A stretch of DNA of 64,000 nt. Source: Acidobacteriota bacterium. Lineage in GTDB: Bacteria; Acidobacteriota; Vicinamibacteria; Vicinamibacterales; CAVVIG01. The notes below the pieces were generated by a model. The model made no database searches and had not been told where the DNA came from. It was given only the letters and a program-made list of their open reading frames with translations. This document shows positions 8,521 through 17,281 of this stretch, piece by piece (within the stretch, counting starts at the first letter, position 1; the number at the start of each line of letters is the position of its first letter). A program made the translations under genes and the position numbers. The stretch lies in NCBI GenBank assembly GCA_003222395.1, contig QHWB01000040.1:384488-448487 (forward strand). The letters are read 5' to 3'.

Positions 8521-9278
8521 ACAATTCTCAGGCCGTGGAGCGTCAGATCTGGATCGACGTGCTGGATGACCGGCGTCTCCGGCGCAATCATGTCGGCGAG
8601 GCCTCCGGTCGCGACCGAGATCGCGCTGCCGCCGAGCTCGTCGGTCATCCGGCGGACGAGGCCCTCGACCATACCGACGTATCCGTAGAACAATCCGGAT
8701 TCCATCGCGCCGACCGTCGTGCGGCCGACGATCCGCGCCGGCTTCCTGACATCGATGCGCGGCAGCCGCGCCGCGCGCTGAAACAACGCGTCAGCCGAGA
8801 TCTGCACGCCGGGACAAATCGCGCCGCCGAGGTACTCGCCCTGCGCCGTAATCGCATCGAGCGTGGTCGCGGTGCCGAAGTCGACGACGATCAACGGACG
8901 GCCGGCGCCCCGGCCGAACTTCTCGTACGCCGCAACGCCGTTGACGATGCGATCGGCGCCGACCTCGGCGGGATTCTCGTAGAGGATCGGCATGCCGGTC
9001 TCGACGCCCGGCTCGATCGAGAGCGCCGTGACGCCGAAGTACCGCTGCGTCATCGCGCGCAGCGTCGGCGTGAGCGGCGGCACGACCGATCCGAGGATGA
9101 CGCCACGCACCTGCACGCGCTCGATCTTGCTGTGCGCGAACAGCCCGTCGACGAGCAGTCCCAGTTCGTCCGACGTCCGCTCGCGAAGCGTCTGCAGCCG
9201 CCAGCTCTGGACGAGCGTCTCGCCGTCGAAGACGCCGAGCACGATGTTGGTGTTGCCGGCGTCGATCGCTAGGAGCAT
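8484..9278 (-). CDS. coaX: Type III pantothenate kinase
   Basis: A 264-residue ASKHA-fold kinase catalysing the first step of coenzyme A synthesis. Motifs are PHOSPHATE-1 in LAIDAGNTNIVLGVF, GADRIVN and VVDFGTATTLDAI. Length is typical (about 255). It lies between birA and the unknown gene, as in many bacteria where birA and coaX are adjacent. Starts with ATG at 9278; a 43-base gap carrying a CCACGGAGGAC-type repeat separates it from birA. Confidence 0.95.
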   Translation of the reverse strand: MLLAIDAGNTNIVLGVFDGETLVQSWRLQTLRERTSDELGLLVDGLFAHSKIERVQVRGVILGSVVPPLTPTLRAMTQRYFGVTALSIEPGVETGMPILYENPAEVGADRIVNGVAAYEKFGRGAGRPLIVVDFGTATTLDAITAQGEYLGGAICPGVQISADALFQRAARLPRIDVRKPARIVGRTTVGAMESGLFYGYVGMVEGLVRRMTDELGGSAISVATGGLADMIAPETPVIQHVDPDLTLHGLRIVWQRNQPTTAGR

Positions 9279-9284
9279 ACGAAC

Positions 9285-9312
9285 TCGCCACCACGGAGGA
9301 CGCGGAAGACAC
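9285..9312. repeat. CCACGGAGGAC-type dispersed repeat
   Basis: Two CACGGAGG units (CCACGGAGGACGCGG and GACACGGAGG) fill the short gap between coaX and birA. It belongs to the CCACGAAG family seen at several gene junctions here. Confidence 0.55.
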
Positions 9313-9321
9313 GGAGGTGCT

Positions 9322-10263
9322 TCACAACCACGTCACCTCACCACCCACAATCCTCTCGACGCGCTCGCCGACGTGCACCAGCAGGGCGCCATCATCGTCG
9401 ATTCCAGCCGTCACACCAGACTGCGGACCATCGGCCGTCATCCACGCGACGCGCGCGCCGCGGCCCGCCGGCGCGCGGCGCCGCCAGTCGTCGAGAATAA
9501 CATCGAAGCGGCCGGCGAGCAGATCCTCGAACCGTGTCGAGAGCGACGCGAGCGTCTCCGCGAGCAATTCGTATCGATCGACGGCGCGTCCAAGCTCGGA
9601 CTCGAGCGATGTCGACCGATCGCTGATTTCGGGCGGATACGCGATTTCTCGCACGTTGACCCCGTAGCCGAGGATGACGTCGGCGGGGACCCCACTCCCG
9701 CCGCTGTCGCTCGGCGCGTTCGCTCCTCGCAACGGCTCGAGGCTGCCGCGCGCAGAACGTCGCCGATCCGCGCGCGCCTCGGCGAGGATCCCACCGACTT
9801 TCTTGTTGCGGATGTACAGATCGTTCGGCCACTTGAGATCGACCGACAGGCCAGTCTGCGCTTCGATCGCTTCTGCGAGTGCCACGCCGGCCGCGATCGT
9901 CAGCAGCACCGTCGCGCGACGAGGATCTGATGAGCGGGCGGGCATCAGGACGACCGAGACGTAGAGGCCGCTGCCGGGCGGCGAGAACCACGTGTGGCCG
10001 CGGCGGCCGCGCCCTGCGGTCTGCTGATCGGCGATGACGACCAACCCTTCGGCCTCGCCGGAGCGCCCGCCTAAAGGGTTCGCGCTCCCGGAGGCGACAG
10101 ACGCGGCGACGTCGTTCGTCGACTCGACCGTCGGAAAGAAGAGGACGTCCGACGCGAACACGCCCAGCCGATCGCGCGAACGCGCGAGCGCGCTCGCGAG
10201 CGGTTCCGGAAGCTCGTAGCGCAGCCCTTCAGGGCTGCCGTCATCAGAGCGGTTCGATCTCAA
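9322..10263 (-). CDS. birA: Biotin-[acetyl-CoA-carboxylase] ligase, no DNA-binding domain
   Basis: A 313-residue ligase that activates biotin as the adenylate and attaches it to carrier proteins. Key motifs are QTAGRGRRGHTWFSPPGSG (biotin/ATP loop), LKWPNDLYI and KVGGILAE. The N-terminal winged helix of bifunctional BirA is absent, so it cannot be a repressor. Between GGILAE and GYGVNV, where relatives have about 10 residues, there are about 28 extra (about residues 168-195) encoded by a repeat element. The start is uncertain: the TTG at 10263 overlaps nadC, and the first 20 residues come from another repeat. Part of the valS-nadC-birA-coaX run. Confidence 0.88.
   Translation of the reverse strand: MRSNRSDDGSPEGLRYELPEPLASALARSRDRLGVFASDVLFFPTVESTNDVAASVASGSANPLGGRSGEAEGLVVIADQQTAGRGRRGHTWFSPPGSGLYVSVVLMPARSSDPRRATVLLTIAAGVALAEAIEAQTGLSVDLKWPNDLYIRNKKVGGILAEARADRRRSARGSLEPLRGANAPSDSGGSGVPADVILGYGVNVREIAYPPEISDRSTSLESELGRAVDRYELLAETLASLSTRFEDLLAGRFDVILDDWRRRAPAGRGARVAWMTADGPQSGVTAGIDDDGALLVHVGERVERIVGGEVTWL
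9678..9762 (-). repeat. Repeat element inserted in frame in birA (family A-like)
   Basis: On the minus strand the segment opens with GGCGACGTTCTG and closes with GGGGTCCCCGCCGACGT, like the GACGTTCTGTTCTGG ... GGGGCCCC architecture of family A. Length is a multiple of three and the frame stays open. Confidence 0.5.
10217..10250 (-). repeat. Palindromic repeat family B at the birA start
   Basis: On the minus strand it reads GGCAGCCCTGAAGGGCTGCG then CTACGA. A nearly identical unit lies inside ppc at about 41735-41760. It encodes the first residues of the assigned birA frame. Confidence 0.7.
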
Positions 10264-11077
10264 AGCTGATGTCGACGGCCGGCGCAGAATGGGTCAGCGC
10301 GCCGACCGACACGTAATCGGCGCCGGTCGCCGCCAGCTCCGATATGCGCTCGAGCGTGACGCCGCCGGAGACTTCGATCTTCGCGCGCCCTGCGGCGCGC
10401 TTCACCGCCTCGCGCACCTCCGCCGCAGCCATGTTGTCGACGAGGATCGTGTCTGCGCCGCGCGCGAGCGCCTCGTCGACTTCCGCGAGCGTCTGCGCCT
10501 CGATTTCAATCGGCAGGTCGGGCCGGCAGGCGCGCGTGCGATCGATCGCCGCAGCGACCCCGCCCGCGAGGCGAATGTGATTGTCCTTGATCAGCACGGC
10601 GTCGAACAGTCCGACGCGATGGTTGGCCGCGCCGCCGGTCCGCACGGCGTATTTCTCCAGCGCCCGCAGGAGCGGCGTCGTCTTGCGCGTATCGAGGATC
10701 GTGATTCGGCCGCCGCTCGCGTCGACGAACGCGCGCGCCCGCGTCGCCACTCCCGACAGCCGCTGCAGGAAATTGAGCGCCGTGCGTTCGCCGACGAGCA
10801 GCGCACGCGCGGTACCGACGACCTCGGCGATCTCTTCGCCGGCGCGGCACGCATCGCCGTCGCGCTTCAGCGTCGTCGCCCGGATGGTGGAATCGAGCTG
10901 CCGGAACGTCTCGATGGCGACGTCGAGTCCCGCGACGACGCAATCGGCTTTGGCGAGAAAGACGCCGCGCGCGCGCAGCGCCGCATCGACGGTCGCGTCG
11001 GTCGTGATGTCGCCGTCGCGGACATCTTCCTGCAGCGCGCGCCGCACGATGTCGCGATACTCGGCGGCATCAAGCAA
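10244..11077 (-). CDS. nadC: Nicotinate-nucleotide pyrophosphorylase (carboxylating)
   Basis: A quinolinate phosphoribosyltransferase of about 277 residues making nicotinate mononucleotide from quinolinate and PRPP in de novo NAD synthesis. Motifs are ALNFLQRLSGVATRA, LDTRKTTP, RTGGAANHRVGLFDAVLIKD and VEVSGG-like IEVSGGV. I prefer the TTG at 11077 (LLDAAEYRDIV) because it gives the usual family length; an ATG at 11119 would add 14 Arg-rich residues reading over valS. It overlaps the valS stop by 8 bases. No nadA or nadB is in the window. Confidence 0.92.
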   Translation of the reverse strand: MLDAAEYRDIVRRALQEDVRDGDITTDATVDAALRARGVFLAKADCVVAGLDVAIETFRQLDSTIRATTLKRDGDACRAGEEIAEVVGTARALLVGERTALNFLQRLSGVATRARAFVDASGGRITILDTRKTTPLLRALEKYAVRTGGAANHRVGLFDAVLIKDNHIRLAGGVAAAIDRTRACRPDLPIEIEAQTLAEVDEALARGADTILVDNMAAAEVREAVKRAAGRAKIEVSGGVTLERISELAATGADYVSVGALTHSAPAVDISFEIEPL

Positions 11078-13661
11078 GCGGCTCGTACCCCTGCACCGTG
11101 ATCTCCTGCGGATCGCCAACCGACACGTCGAACGCCTTCACCCGCAGCGCCGATCGCAAATCGTCCTCGACGACCGGCATCAGGCCAACGGCCGTGTCGT
11201 GCGCCTTGACGATCACCTTCGTGATCGGCACCTTCAGCGGCTGCTTCGCCTCGGAGCGCTGCTTGCGGACTTCGAACAGCACGTGGGTCGCGAGCTCGTA
11301 CGCCCGTCGATCGAGCTCGCGCGTCGGCTCGCTGTGGTCGGCGATCGTCGACCGCAGCTCGTCGCTCGTCGGCCACGGCGCCGTGTGAATCGATCCGTCC
11401 CGCCACCACGACCACACTTCTTCGGTCACGAACGGCAGGAACGGCGCGAAGAGCCGCAGCAGCGCCGAGAGCGCGGAGACGAGAGCCGCGTTCGCGGAAC
11501 CGGCGCCTTCGCCGCCCTGGTCACCGTACCGGCGTCCTTTCACGAGCTCGAGGTAGTCGTCGCAGAAGCGCCAGAAGAACGTTTCGGTCCGCTGCAGCAC
11601 GCGCGCGTAATCGTAGGCCTCGAACGCCGACGTCACCTCGTCGACCAGATCGGCGAGGCTGCGCATCAGCGCGCGGTCGACGGGAATCGAAATCGTGCCC
11701 TGCGGCTCGGCCGCGGCGAGCGCGAACTTCGACGCGTTCAACAGCTTGATGGCGAGACGCCGGCCAACCCGCATCTGGTTCGTGTCGAATGCGGTGTCGC
11801 TTCCAGGGCGTCCGCTCGCCGCCCAGTAACGGACGCCGTCGGAACCATGCTCCTCGAGCAGCGCGAGCGGCGTGACGACGTTGCCCTTCGATTTCGACAT
11901 CTTCTTCCGATCGGGGTCGAGAATCCAGCCGGAAATCGCCGCGTGGGACCAAGGCAGCGAATCGTGCTCGAGATGCGAGCGCAGCACCGTCGAGAAGAGC
12001 CACGTGCGGATGATGTCGTGCGCCTGCGGACGCAAATCCATCGGGAACGTCCGCGCGAACAGATCGGCATCGTCGGGCCAGCCACACACGATCTGCGGCG
12101 ACAGCGACGAAGTCGCCCACGTGTCCATGACGTCCGGGTCGCCGATGAAGCCGCCGGTCTGTCCCCGCTGCTCGGCCCGGTAGCCGGGCGGCGCGTCGGT
12201 CGACGGATCGATCGGCAGCCGCTCGGGCCGCGCCGCAATCGGACGCTCGTACTCGATTCGGCCGACGTCGCTGATCGGATACCACACCGGAAACGGCACG
12301 CCGAAGAAGCGCTGGCGGCTGATGCACCAGTCGCCGTTGAGGCCGTTCACCCAGTTCTCGTAACGCGCCTCCATGTACTCCGGATGCCATTTCAGCTCGC
12401 GGCCCCGCATGAGCAGAGCGTCGCGGAACTCGATCGTCTTGATGAACCACTGACGGCTCGTGATGATCTCGAGCGGCCGATCGCCTTTCTCGTAGAACTT
12501 CACGGCGTGCGTGATCGGGCGCGGTTCGGCGACGAGATCTCCGCTGCCGCGAAGCTGTTCGACTATTTTTTGCCGCGCCTTCGGCGCGGCAAGGCGCGCG
12601 ATGTCGTTGTAGAAGCGCTGCGCGCGATCGGGATCGACCGACTGCCACGGCGGCTCGCCCCACGTCACCTCGCGCAGCGTGCCGTCCGGTTGAACGATCG
12701 CGCGCACCGGCAGACCGAGCTCGCGCCACCACGTCACGTCGGTGATGTCGCCGAACGTGCAGATCATCGCGATGCCGCTGCCCTTCTCGGGATCGGCGAG
12801 GGCGTGCGCCTTCACCGGCACGCGCACGCCGAACAGCGGGGTCGTCACCTCTTTGCCGAAGAGCGGCTTGTACCGCTCGTCGTCGGGGTGGGCGACGAGC
12901 GCGACGCACGCGGCGATCAGCTCGGGGCGCGTCGTTTCGATTTCAACCCGCTCGAACCTGATGCGGTAGTACGCACCGGGCACCTCGCGGTCCTCGAGCT
13001 CCGCCTGCGCGACGGCCGTCTTGAAATCGACGTCCCACAGAGTCGGCGCTTCCACCTGATACGCAAGCTTGCGTTCGAGCAGGCGCCGGAACGCCAGCTG
13101 CGAGACGCGCTGGGCGCGTTTGCCGATCGTGGCGTACGTCATCGACCAGTCGACCGACAGGCCGAGGTACTTCCAAAGGTGCTCGAACGCCTTCTCGTCC
13201 TCGACCGTGAGCCGCGCGCACAGCTCGATGAAGTTCGGACGCGAGATCGAGATCGGCTGCTTCGGCGGCTGTTGGGGCGGCGCGAACGACGGGTCGTACG
13301 GCAATGATGGATCGCAGCGGACGCCGTAGTAGTTCTGCACGCGGCGCTCGGTCGGCAGCCCATTGTCGTCCCATCCCATCGGATAAAAGACCATCCTGCC
13401 GCGCATCCGGTGAAACCGCGCGACGAGATCGGTGTGGGTGAACGAGAAGACGTGGCCGACGTGGAGCGAGCCGCTGACTGTCGGCGGCGGCGTGTCGATC
13501 GCGTACACGTCGGCGCGCGAGCGCGTGCGGTCGAAGCGGTAAACGCCCGACTCTTCCCAGCGCGGCATCCATTTCGATTCGAGACCTTCGAGGGCGGGCT
13601 TTTCGGGCAGCTTCAGACGCGCGGGGTCGAACCCCAGCAGCGTCCGCGTCGCGTCGGGCAT
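11070..13661 (-). CDS. valS: Valyl-tRNA synthetase
   Basis: An 863-residue class I synthetase. HIGH motif is SGSLHVGHVFSFTHTD, the tryptophan-rich FYPMGWDDNGLPTERRVQN segment follows, and the KMSKS loop is KKMSKSKGNVVTP. A CP1 editing domain sits between them, and the C-terminal anticodon-binding domain includes FFWRFCDDYLELVKGR. It lacks most of the C-terminal coiled coil of E. coli ValS and belongs to the shorter type. The ATG at 13661 has TAAAAT six bases upstream, overlapping the end of the response regulator, so valS may have its own leaderless promoter. Confidence 0.95.
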   Translation of the reverse strand: MPDATRTLLGFDPARLKLPEKPALEGLESKWMPRWEESGVYRFDRTRSRADVYAIDTPPPTVSGSLHVGHVFSFTHTDLVARFHRMRGRMVFYPMGWDDNGLPTERRVQNYYGVRCDPSLPYDPSFAPPQQPPKQPISISRPNFIELCARLTVEDEKAFEHLWKYLGLSVDWSMTYATIGKRAQRVSQLAFRRLLERKLAYQVEAPTLWDVDFKTAVAQAELEDREVPGAYYRIRFERVEIETTRPELIAACVALVAHPDDERYKPLFGKEVTTPLFGVRVPVKAHALADPEKGSGIAMICTFGDITDVTWWRELGLPVRAIVQPDGTLREVTWGEPPWQSVDPDRAQRFYNDIARLAAPKARQKIVEQLRGSGDLVAEPRPITHAVKFYEKGDRPLEIITSRQWFIKTIEFRDALLMRGRELKWHPEYMEARYENWVNGLNGDWCISRQRFFGVPFPVWYPISDVGRIEYERPIAARPERLPIDPSTDAPPGYRAEQRGQTGGFIGDPDVMDTWATSSLSPQIVCGWPDDADLFARTFPMDLRPQAHDIIRTWLFSTVLRSHLEHDSLPWSHAAISGWILDPDRKKMSKSKGNVVTPLALLEEHGSDGVRYWAASGRPGSDTAFDTNQMRVGRRLAIKLLNASKFALAAAEPQGTISIPVDRALMRSLADLVDEVTSAFEAYDYARVLQRTETFFWRFCDDYLELVKGRRYGDQGGEGAGSANAALVSALSALLRLFAPFLPFVTEEVWSWWRDGSIHTAPWPTSDELRSTIADHSEPTRELDRRAYELATHVLFEVRKQRSEAKQPLKVPITKVIVKAHDTAVGLMPVVEDDLRSALRVKAFDVSVGDPQEITVQGYEPLA

Positions 13662-13667
13662 CCAACG

Positions 13668-13673
13668 ATTTTA
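13668..13673 (-). promoter_or_regulatory. Candidate -10 (TAAAAT) of valS
   Basis: TAAAAT ends six bases before the valS ATG, with no Shine-Dalgarno sequence between. It overlaps the stop codon of the upstream gene. Matches the TANNNT-N6-start pattern seen at several genes here. Confidence 0.5.
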
Positions 13674-14858
13674 TTTGATCGATGCCTTGATCCGGTCGAT
13701 CTCTTCGCGAACGAGGCGTTCGGCGATCGTCGACACGAGATCGGCGACCGTCTCGCGAACGACGCGGTCGGAGTGCGCCGACATCTGCTCGAGCACGCGG
13801 CGCGCGACCTGGTCGACGAGCGCGTCGGCCGATCGCGGAGCCGCTGGCCACGCGGGCGCGGCGGTCGGGCTCGCATCGCGCTGTTCCGCCGCAAGGAGCG
13901 CCGCGAAGGCGTCCGACAGCGGCGGCAGCTCCACCGGTTTGCGCGGCAGCTCGATGCGCCGCGAGGGGACGACGTCCGGTTCGACGTGCAGCGAATCGTC
14001 GTGCTGTGATTCGGGCCGCAGCTCCTCGACAGGCGAACGCGCAGCCGGCCGTTCCACTGAATCCGGCAGCGGCGCGACCGCTTCGACCATCGGCACCGAC
14101 GCGACCGGTTCCTGCTGCCGCGCGGGCGGCGGCGCAACGTCGAACGCCGATTCCGGCGCGGCGTACGACAACGGCAGATCGGCCTCCGGCGCTTTTTTCG
14201 CGCCTCGAGAGCCGAACCAGTCGATTTCGTCCGCGACGCTCGCCTGCGCCGGCGGCACGGCCGCTGCTTGCGCCTCCGGCGGCGCTTCAGGCGCTGGTGC
14301 GGAGCCCTTCGAAAGATCGGCAAACGCGGCGTCGAGACGATCGAAGTAATCGCCGATATCGACCGGCGGCGCGGTCGTCGGTGCACCGTCAGGCGTCGCC
14401 TCGCGTCGCGTGGCCGCGTCGAGATTCGGCAGCGCCCACTCGTCGTCGGCATCGGCAGGCGCGGCCAGATCCGCAACGAGCGGCCCCTTGCGCTTGGTCA
14501 GCAGCTCGCGGACGCGCCCGATCACGAGCTGCGGCTCGAAGGGCTTCGCGAGGACCCCATCGCACCCGGCCTCGGCGGCGCGCGCCTGATCGACCGGCTC
14601 GAAGGCGCCAGTCAGCAGGACGACCGGAATGTGCGCGAGGTGCGGCGAGCGTTTGACGTACTGCGCAACTTCGTATCCGTTCTTGCCCGGCATGCCGATG
14701 TCGGCGAGCACGATGTCGGGCGGCGCGCTGTCGAGGCGTTGAATGGCCTGATCGCCATCGCTGACGGCGACGACCTTGACGTCCTCGTCAGCAAACGTCA
14801 GCTCGATGACGCGCTGAATCGTCACGCTGTCGTCGGCAAGAAGAAGGGTATACGGCAC
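13671..14858 (-). CDS. Response regulator with long variable region
   Basis: A 395-residue protein with an N-terminal CheY-like receiver (1-120). All key residues are present: acidic pair D9/D10, phospho-acceptor D53 (VLADIGMPGKNG), T83 and K105 (LAKPFEP). After a Pro/Ala/Glu-rich linker (about 130-340) comes a conserved-looking amphipathic helical C-terminus (about 350-395, ADLVSTIAERLVREEIDRIK). There is no recognisable output domain, so the tail is likely a protein interaction element, as in motility or polarity regulators. Starts at GTG 14858. It lies just upstream of valS, 10 bases apart. The cognate kinase is not in the window. Confidence 0.75.
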   Translation of the reverse strand: MPYTLLLADDSVTIQRVIELTFADEDVKVVAVSDGDQAIQRLDSAPPDIVLADIGMPGKNGYEVAQYVKRSPHLAHIPVVLLTGAFEPVDQARAAEAGCDGVLAKPFEPQLVIGRVRELLTKRKGPLVADLAAPADADDEWALPNLDAATRREATPDGAPTTAPPVDIGDYFDRLDAAFADLSKGSAPAPEAPPEAQAAAVPPAQASVADEIDWFGSRGAKKAPEADLPLSYAAPESAFDVAPPPARQQEPVASVPMVEAVAPLPDSVERPAARSPVEELRPESQHDDSLHVEPDVVPSRRIELPRKPVELPPLSDAFAALLAAEQRDASPTAAPAWPAAPRSADALVDQVARRVLEQMSAHSDRVVRETVADLVSTIAERLVREEIDRIKASIK

Positions 14859-14884
14859 GTTTCGAATATCGGATCGAGGTCAAC

Positions 14885-15012
14885 CACCGTGTAGGGCCCA
14901 GCTTGGCGCAGGGCCGGGCTTGCTCGGCCCAGCACCTGACGGAGCCCGCTCGGCCCAGTGCCGGCGCAGCGAGCTTCACCCAGGACCGGGCGGAGCAAGC
15001 TCCGCCCCCACG
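14885..15012. repeat. Palindromic repeat cluster, family D
   Basis: Several degenerate units of GGGCGGAGCAAGCTCCGCCC and GGGCCGGGCTTGCTCGGCCC occur in tandem. They fill the 117-base gap upstream of the response regulator and run into the 3' end of the B12-binding subunit gene. Related units occur at 2219-2330. Confidence 0.75.
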
Positions 15013-15407
15013 CGAGGGCGCACGTTCTTGTTAATGAAGCCGATGATGTCCTGCATCGGCGTACCCGGCAGGAACACGCCTTTGACGCCGATCTCCTTCA
15101 ACTTCGGGATGTCCACGTCCGGGATGATTCCGCCGATGACGACCAGCACATCGTCGAGCCCTTTCTGCCGGAGCAGCGCCATCAGCCGCGGTGCGATGTG
15201 ATTGTGCGCGCCCGAGAGAATCGACAGGCCGATCACGTCCGCGTCCTCTTGAAGGGCGGCAGCGACGATCTGTTCGGGTGTCTGACGAAGGCCGGTGTAA
15301 ATGACCTCCATGCCTGCATCGCGCAGCGCCCGCGCAATCACCTTGGCGCCGCGGTCATGGCCGTCGAGTCCCGGCTTGGCGATAACCACCCTGATCTTCG
15401 AGCTCAT
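14976..15407 (-). CDS. B12-binding small subunit of acyl-CoA mutase
   Basis: A 143-residue cobalamin-binding domain protein. The base-off signature DxHxxG is present in [12 protein letters not shown], then [10 protein letters not shown] and VVIGGIIPD with GVFLPGTP near the end, all typical of mutase C-terminal domains. It would pair with the large subunit encoded just upstream to form an adenosylcobalamin-dependent mutase. The ATG at 15407 begins the family alignment ([13 protein letters not shown]); an upstream extension is unlikely. The last residues ([10 protein letters not shown]) and the stop codon are encoded by a palindromic repeat, so the natural C-terminus has been replaced or extended. 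Confidence 0.88.
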   Translation of the reverse strand: MSSKIRVVIAKPGLDGHDRGAKVIARALRDAGMEVIYTGLRQTPEQIVAAALQEDADVIGLSILSGAHNHIAPRLMALLRQKGLDDVLVVIGGIIPDVDIPKLKEIGVKGVFLPGTPMQDIIGFINKNVRPRVGAELAPPGPG

Positions 15408-15482
15408 TTTCTTAACCGCGTGGGGGCCCACCTTCTTCTCTCGCGGCGGGGACCACGTCGCCAAGCCCCCCGCAAGCAGCAC

Positions 15483-17111
15483 CTAGATGATAGGAACTTC
15501 TTCGTACTCGCCCCACACTTCGCGCAGCGCGTCGCACATTTCCCCCACCGTCGCGTAGGCGCGCACGGCATCGAGGATCCGCGGCATGAGGTTCTCCGTG
15601 GATCGCGCGGCCGCGCGCAGCGCGTCGAGCGAGCGCGCCACCTGATCGGCATTGCGCGTTTTCTGCAGCCGATCCAGCTTCGCGAGCTGCTTCTCGGCCG
15701 CGGACTCGTCGATGTAGAGGATCTCGATCGGCGGCGCGTCGTGCTGCACGAAGTCGTTGACGCCGACGATGATCTTTTCCTTTCGCTCGACAGCCTGCTG
15801 GAACCGGTACGCGCTCTCGGCGATCTCCTTCTGCGGGAAGCCGCGCTCGATGGCTTCGACCATGCCGCCCATCTTGTCGATGGCCTCGAAGTAGGCCAGC
15901 GCACCGTCTTCCACCTCGCGGGTGAGCTTCTCGACGAAGTACGACCCGCCGAGCGGATCGACGACGTTCGCGACGCCGCTCTCGTGCGCGATGATCTGCT
16001 GCGTGCGCAGCGCCAGCGTCGCCGCGTCGGCGGTCGGCAGGGCGAGCGCTTCGTCGAGCGAGTTCGTGTGGAGCGAGTTGGTGCCGCCCAGCACAGCCGA
16101 CAGCGCCTGGAGCGCGGTCCGCACCACATTGTTGTACGGCTGCTGCGCGGTCAGCGACACGCCCGCCGTCTGACTGTGGAAGCGCAGCTTCCACGACCGC
16201 TCGCTCCTGGCGTGAAAGCGATCGCGCATCGCGTGCGCCCAGATCTTGCGCGCCGCGCGGTACTTGGCGATCTCCTCGAAGAAGTCGCTGTGCGCGTTGA
16301 AGAAGAACGAGATCCGCGGCACGAAGTCGTCGACGTCGAGCCCCGCGTCGACGCCCCACTGCACGTACTCGAGGCCGTCGCGCAGCGTGAACGCGAGCTC
16401 CTGCAGCGCCGTCGCGCCTGCTTCCCGTATGTGATAGCCACTCACCGAAATCGTGTTCCACTTCGGCGCCTGCTTCGAGCAGAACGCGAAGATGTCGGTG
16501 ATGATCCGCATCGACGGACGCGGCGGAAAGATGTACTCCTTCTGCGCGATGAATTCCTTCAGGATGTCGTTCTGGATCGTGCCCGACAGCTTCTTCCAGT
16601 CGGCGCCCTGCTTCTCGGCGACGACCAGGTACATCGCGAAGATCATCGCGGCCGGCGAATTGATCGTCATCGACGTGGTGATGTCGCCGAGCGCGATGCC
16701 GTCGAAGAGCGTCTCCATGTCGGCGAGCGACGTGACGTTCACGCCGCACTTCCCCACCTCGCCGAGCGACAGCTCGTGGTCCGGGTCGCGGCCCATCAGC
16801 GTGGGCAGATCGAAGGCGACGCTCAAACCGGTTCCGCCGGCGCGCAGCAGCGTCTTGTAGCGTTCATTCGTCTCTTCGGGCGTGCCGAAGCCGGCGAACT
16901 GCCGCATCGTCCAGAGCTTTCCGCGATAACCGGTCGGATGGATGCCGCGCGTGTACGGAAAGGCGCCGGGATCGGCCAGATCGCGCGAATAGTCGAGATC
17001 GGCGATGTCGGCGGCGCCGTAGACGCGCTCGATCCGACGTCCTGATATGGTCGTGAACGAATCGGCGCGCTCGCGAAGCAGTTTCGGAACCGGTTCGGCA
17101 ACCGATTTCAT
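15483..17111 (-). CDS. Acyl-CoA mutase large subunit (methylmalonyl-CoA mutase family, isobutyryl-CoA type signature)
   Basis: A 542-residue TIM-barrel large subunit of an AdoCbl-dependent mutase. Catalytic His is H227 in [11 protein letters not shown]. The two residues that set substrate choice in this family align at a constant offset of 17 to Propionibacterium MutB: Tyr89 is F72 here (TMRQFAGFG) and Arg207 is Q190 ([11 protein letters not shown]). Phe/Gln is the isobutyryl-CoA mutase signature, while methylmalonyl-CoA mutase has Tyr/Arg. Size and split organisation also match IcmA/IcmB. Standard annotation would be methylmalonyl-CoA mutase, so the substrate is inferred. No MeaB-type chaperone is nearby. 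TATAAT lies nine bases before the ATG. Confidence 0.88.
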   Translation of the reverse strand: MKSVAEPVPKLLRERADSFTTISGRRIERVYGAADIADLDYSRDLADPGAFPYTRGIHPTGYRGKLWTMRQFAGFGTPEETNERYKTLLRAGGTGLSVAFDLPTLMGRDPDHELSLGEVGKCGVNVTSLADMETLFDGIALGDITTSMTINSPAAMIFAMYLVVAEKQGADWKKLSGTIQNDILKEFIAQKEYIFPPRPSMRIITDIFAFCSKQAPKWNTISVSGYHIREAGATALQELAFTLRDGLEYVQWGVDAGLDVDDFVPRISFFFNAHSDFFEEIAKYRAARKIWAHAMRDRFHARSERSWKLRFHSQTAGVSLTAQQPYNNVVRTALQALSAVLGGTNSLHTNSLDEALALPTADAATLALRTQQIIAHESGVANVVDPLGGSYFVEKLTREVEDGALAYFEAIDKMGGMVEAIERGFPQKEIAESAYRFQQAVERKEKIIVGVNDFVQHDAPPIEILYIDESAAEKQLAKLDRLQKTRNADQVARSLDALRAAARSTENLMPRILDAVRAYATVGEMCDALREVWGEYEEVPII

Positions 17112-17120
17112 ATCAACTGC

Positions 17121-17126
17121 ATTATA
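17121..17126 (-). promoter_or_regulatory. Candidate -10 (TATAAT) of the mutase operon
   Basis: A perfect TATAAT ends nine bases before the ATG of the mutase large subunit, with no ribosome binding site between, consistent with a leaderless or nearly leaderless mRNA. The remaining 150 bases to the divergent gdh gene show nothing else I can name. Confidence 0.6.
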
Positions 17127-17281
17127 GCGGACGTCTTTTTCTCGCCTTGCGTTCGACTGCCAATCAATCGATCCCGCTGACGAGTCACCGCGACTTCGAG
17201 ATCGATGCCGTCCGATTGCTTCGGTTTCTTGACTAGCCGCGCGACCGCGCAGTACGCTGGCCCGTTTCGACCGAGAGCGAC

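Noticed and set aside
12563-12595. Hairpin GCCGCGCCTTCGGCGCGGC next to a T run inside valS, considered as a terminator
   Set aside because: For the sense (minus) strand the run is A, so it cannot terminate valS transcription; on the plus strand the T run precedes the hairpin. Probably another palindromic repeat.
10581-13307. A 908-codon open frame on the plus strand opposite valS
   Set aside because: High-GC codon bias keeps the antisense frame open. Its translation is Arg-rich and without any family motif, while valS is unambiguous.
15483-17111. A full methylmalonyl-CoA pathway locus
   Set aside because: No epimerase, MeaB or propionyl-CoA carboxylase genes are adjacent, and the specificity residues differ from methylmalonyl-CoA mutase.
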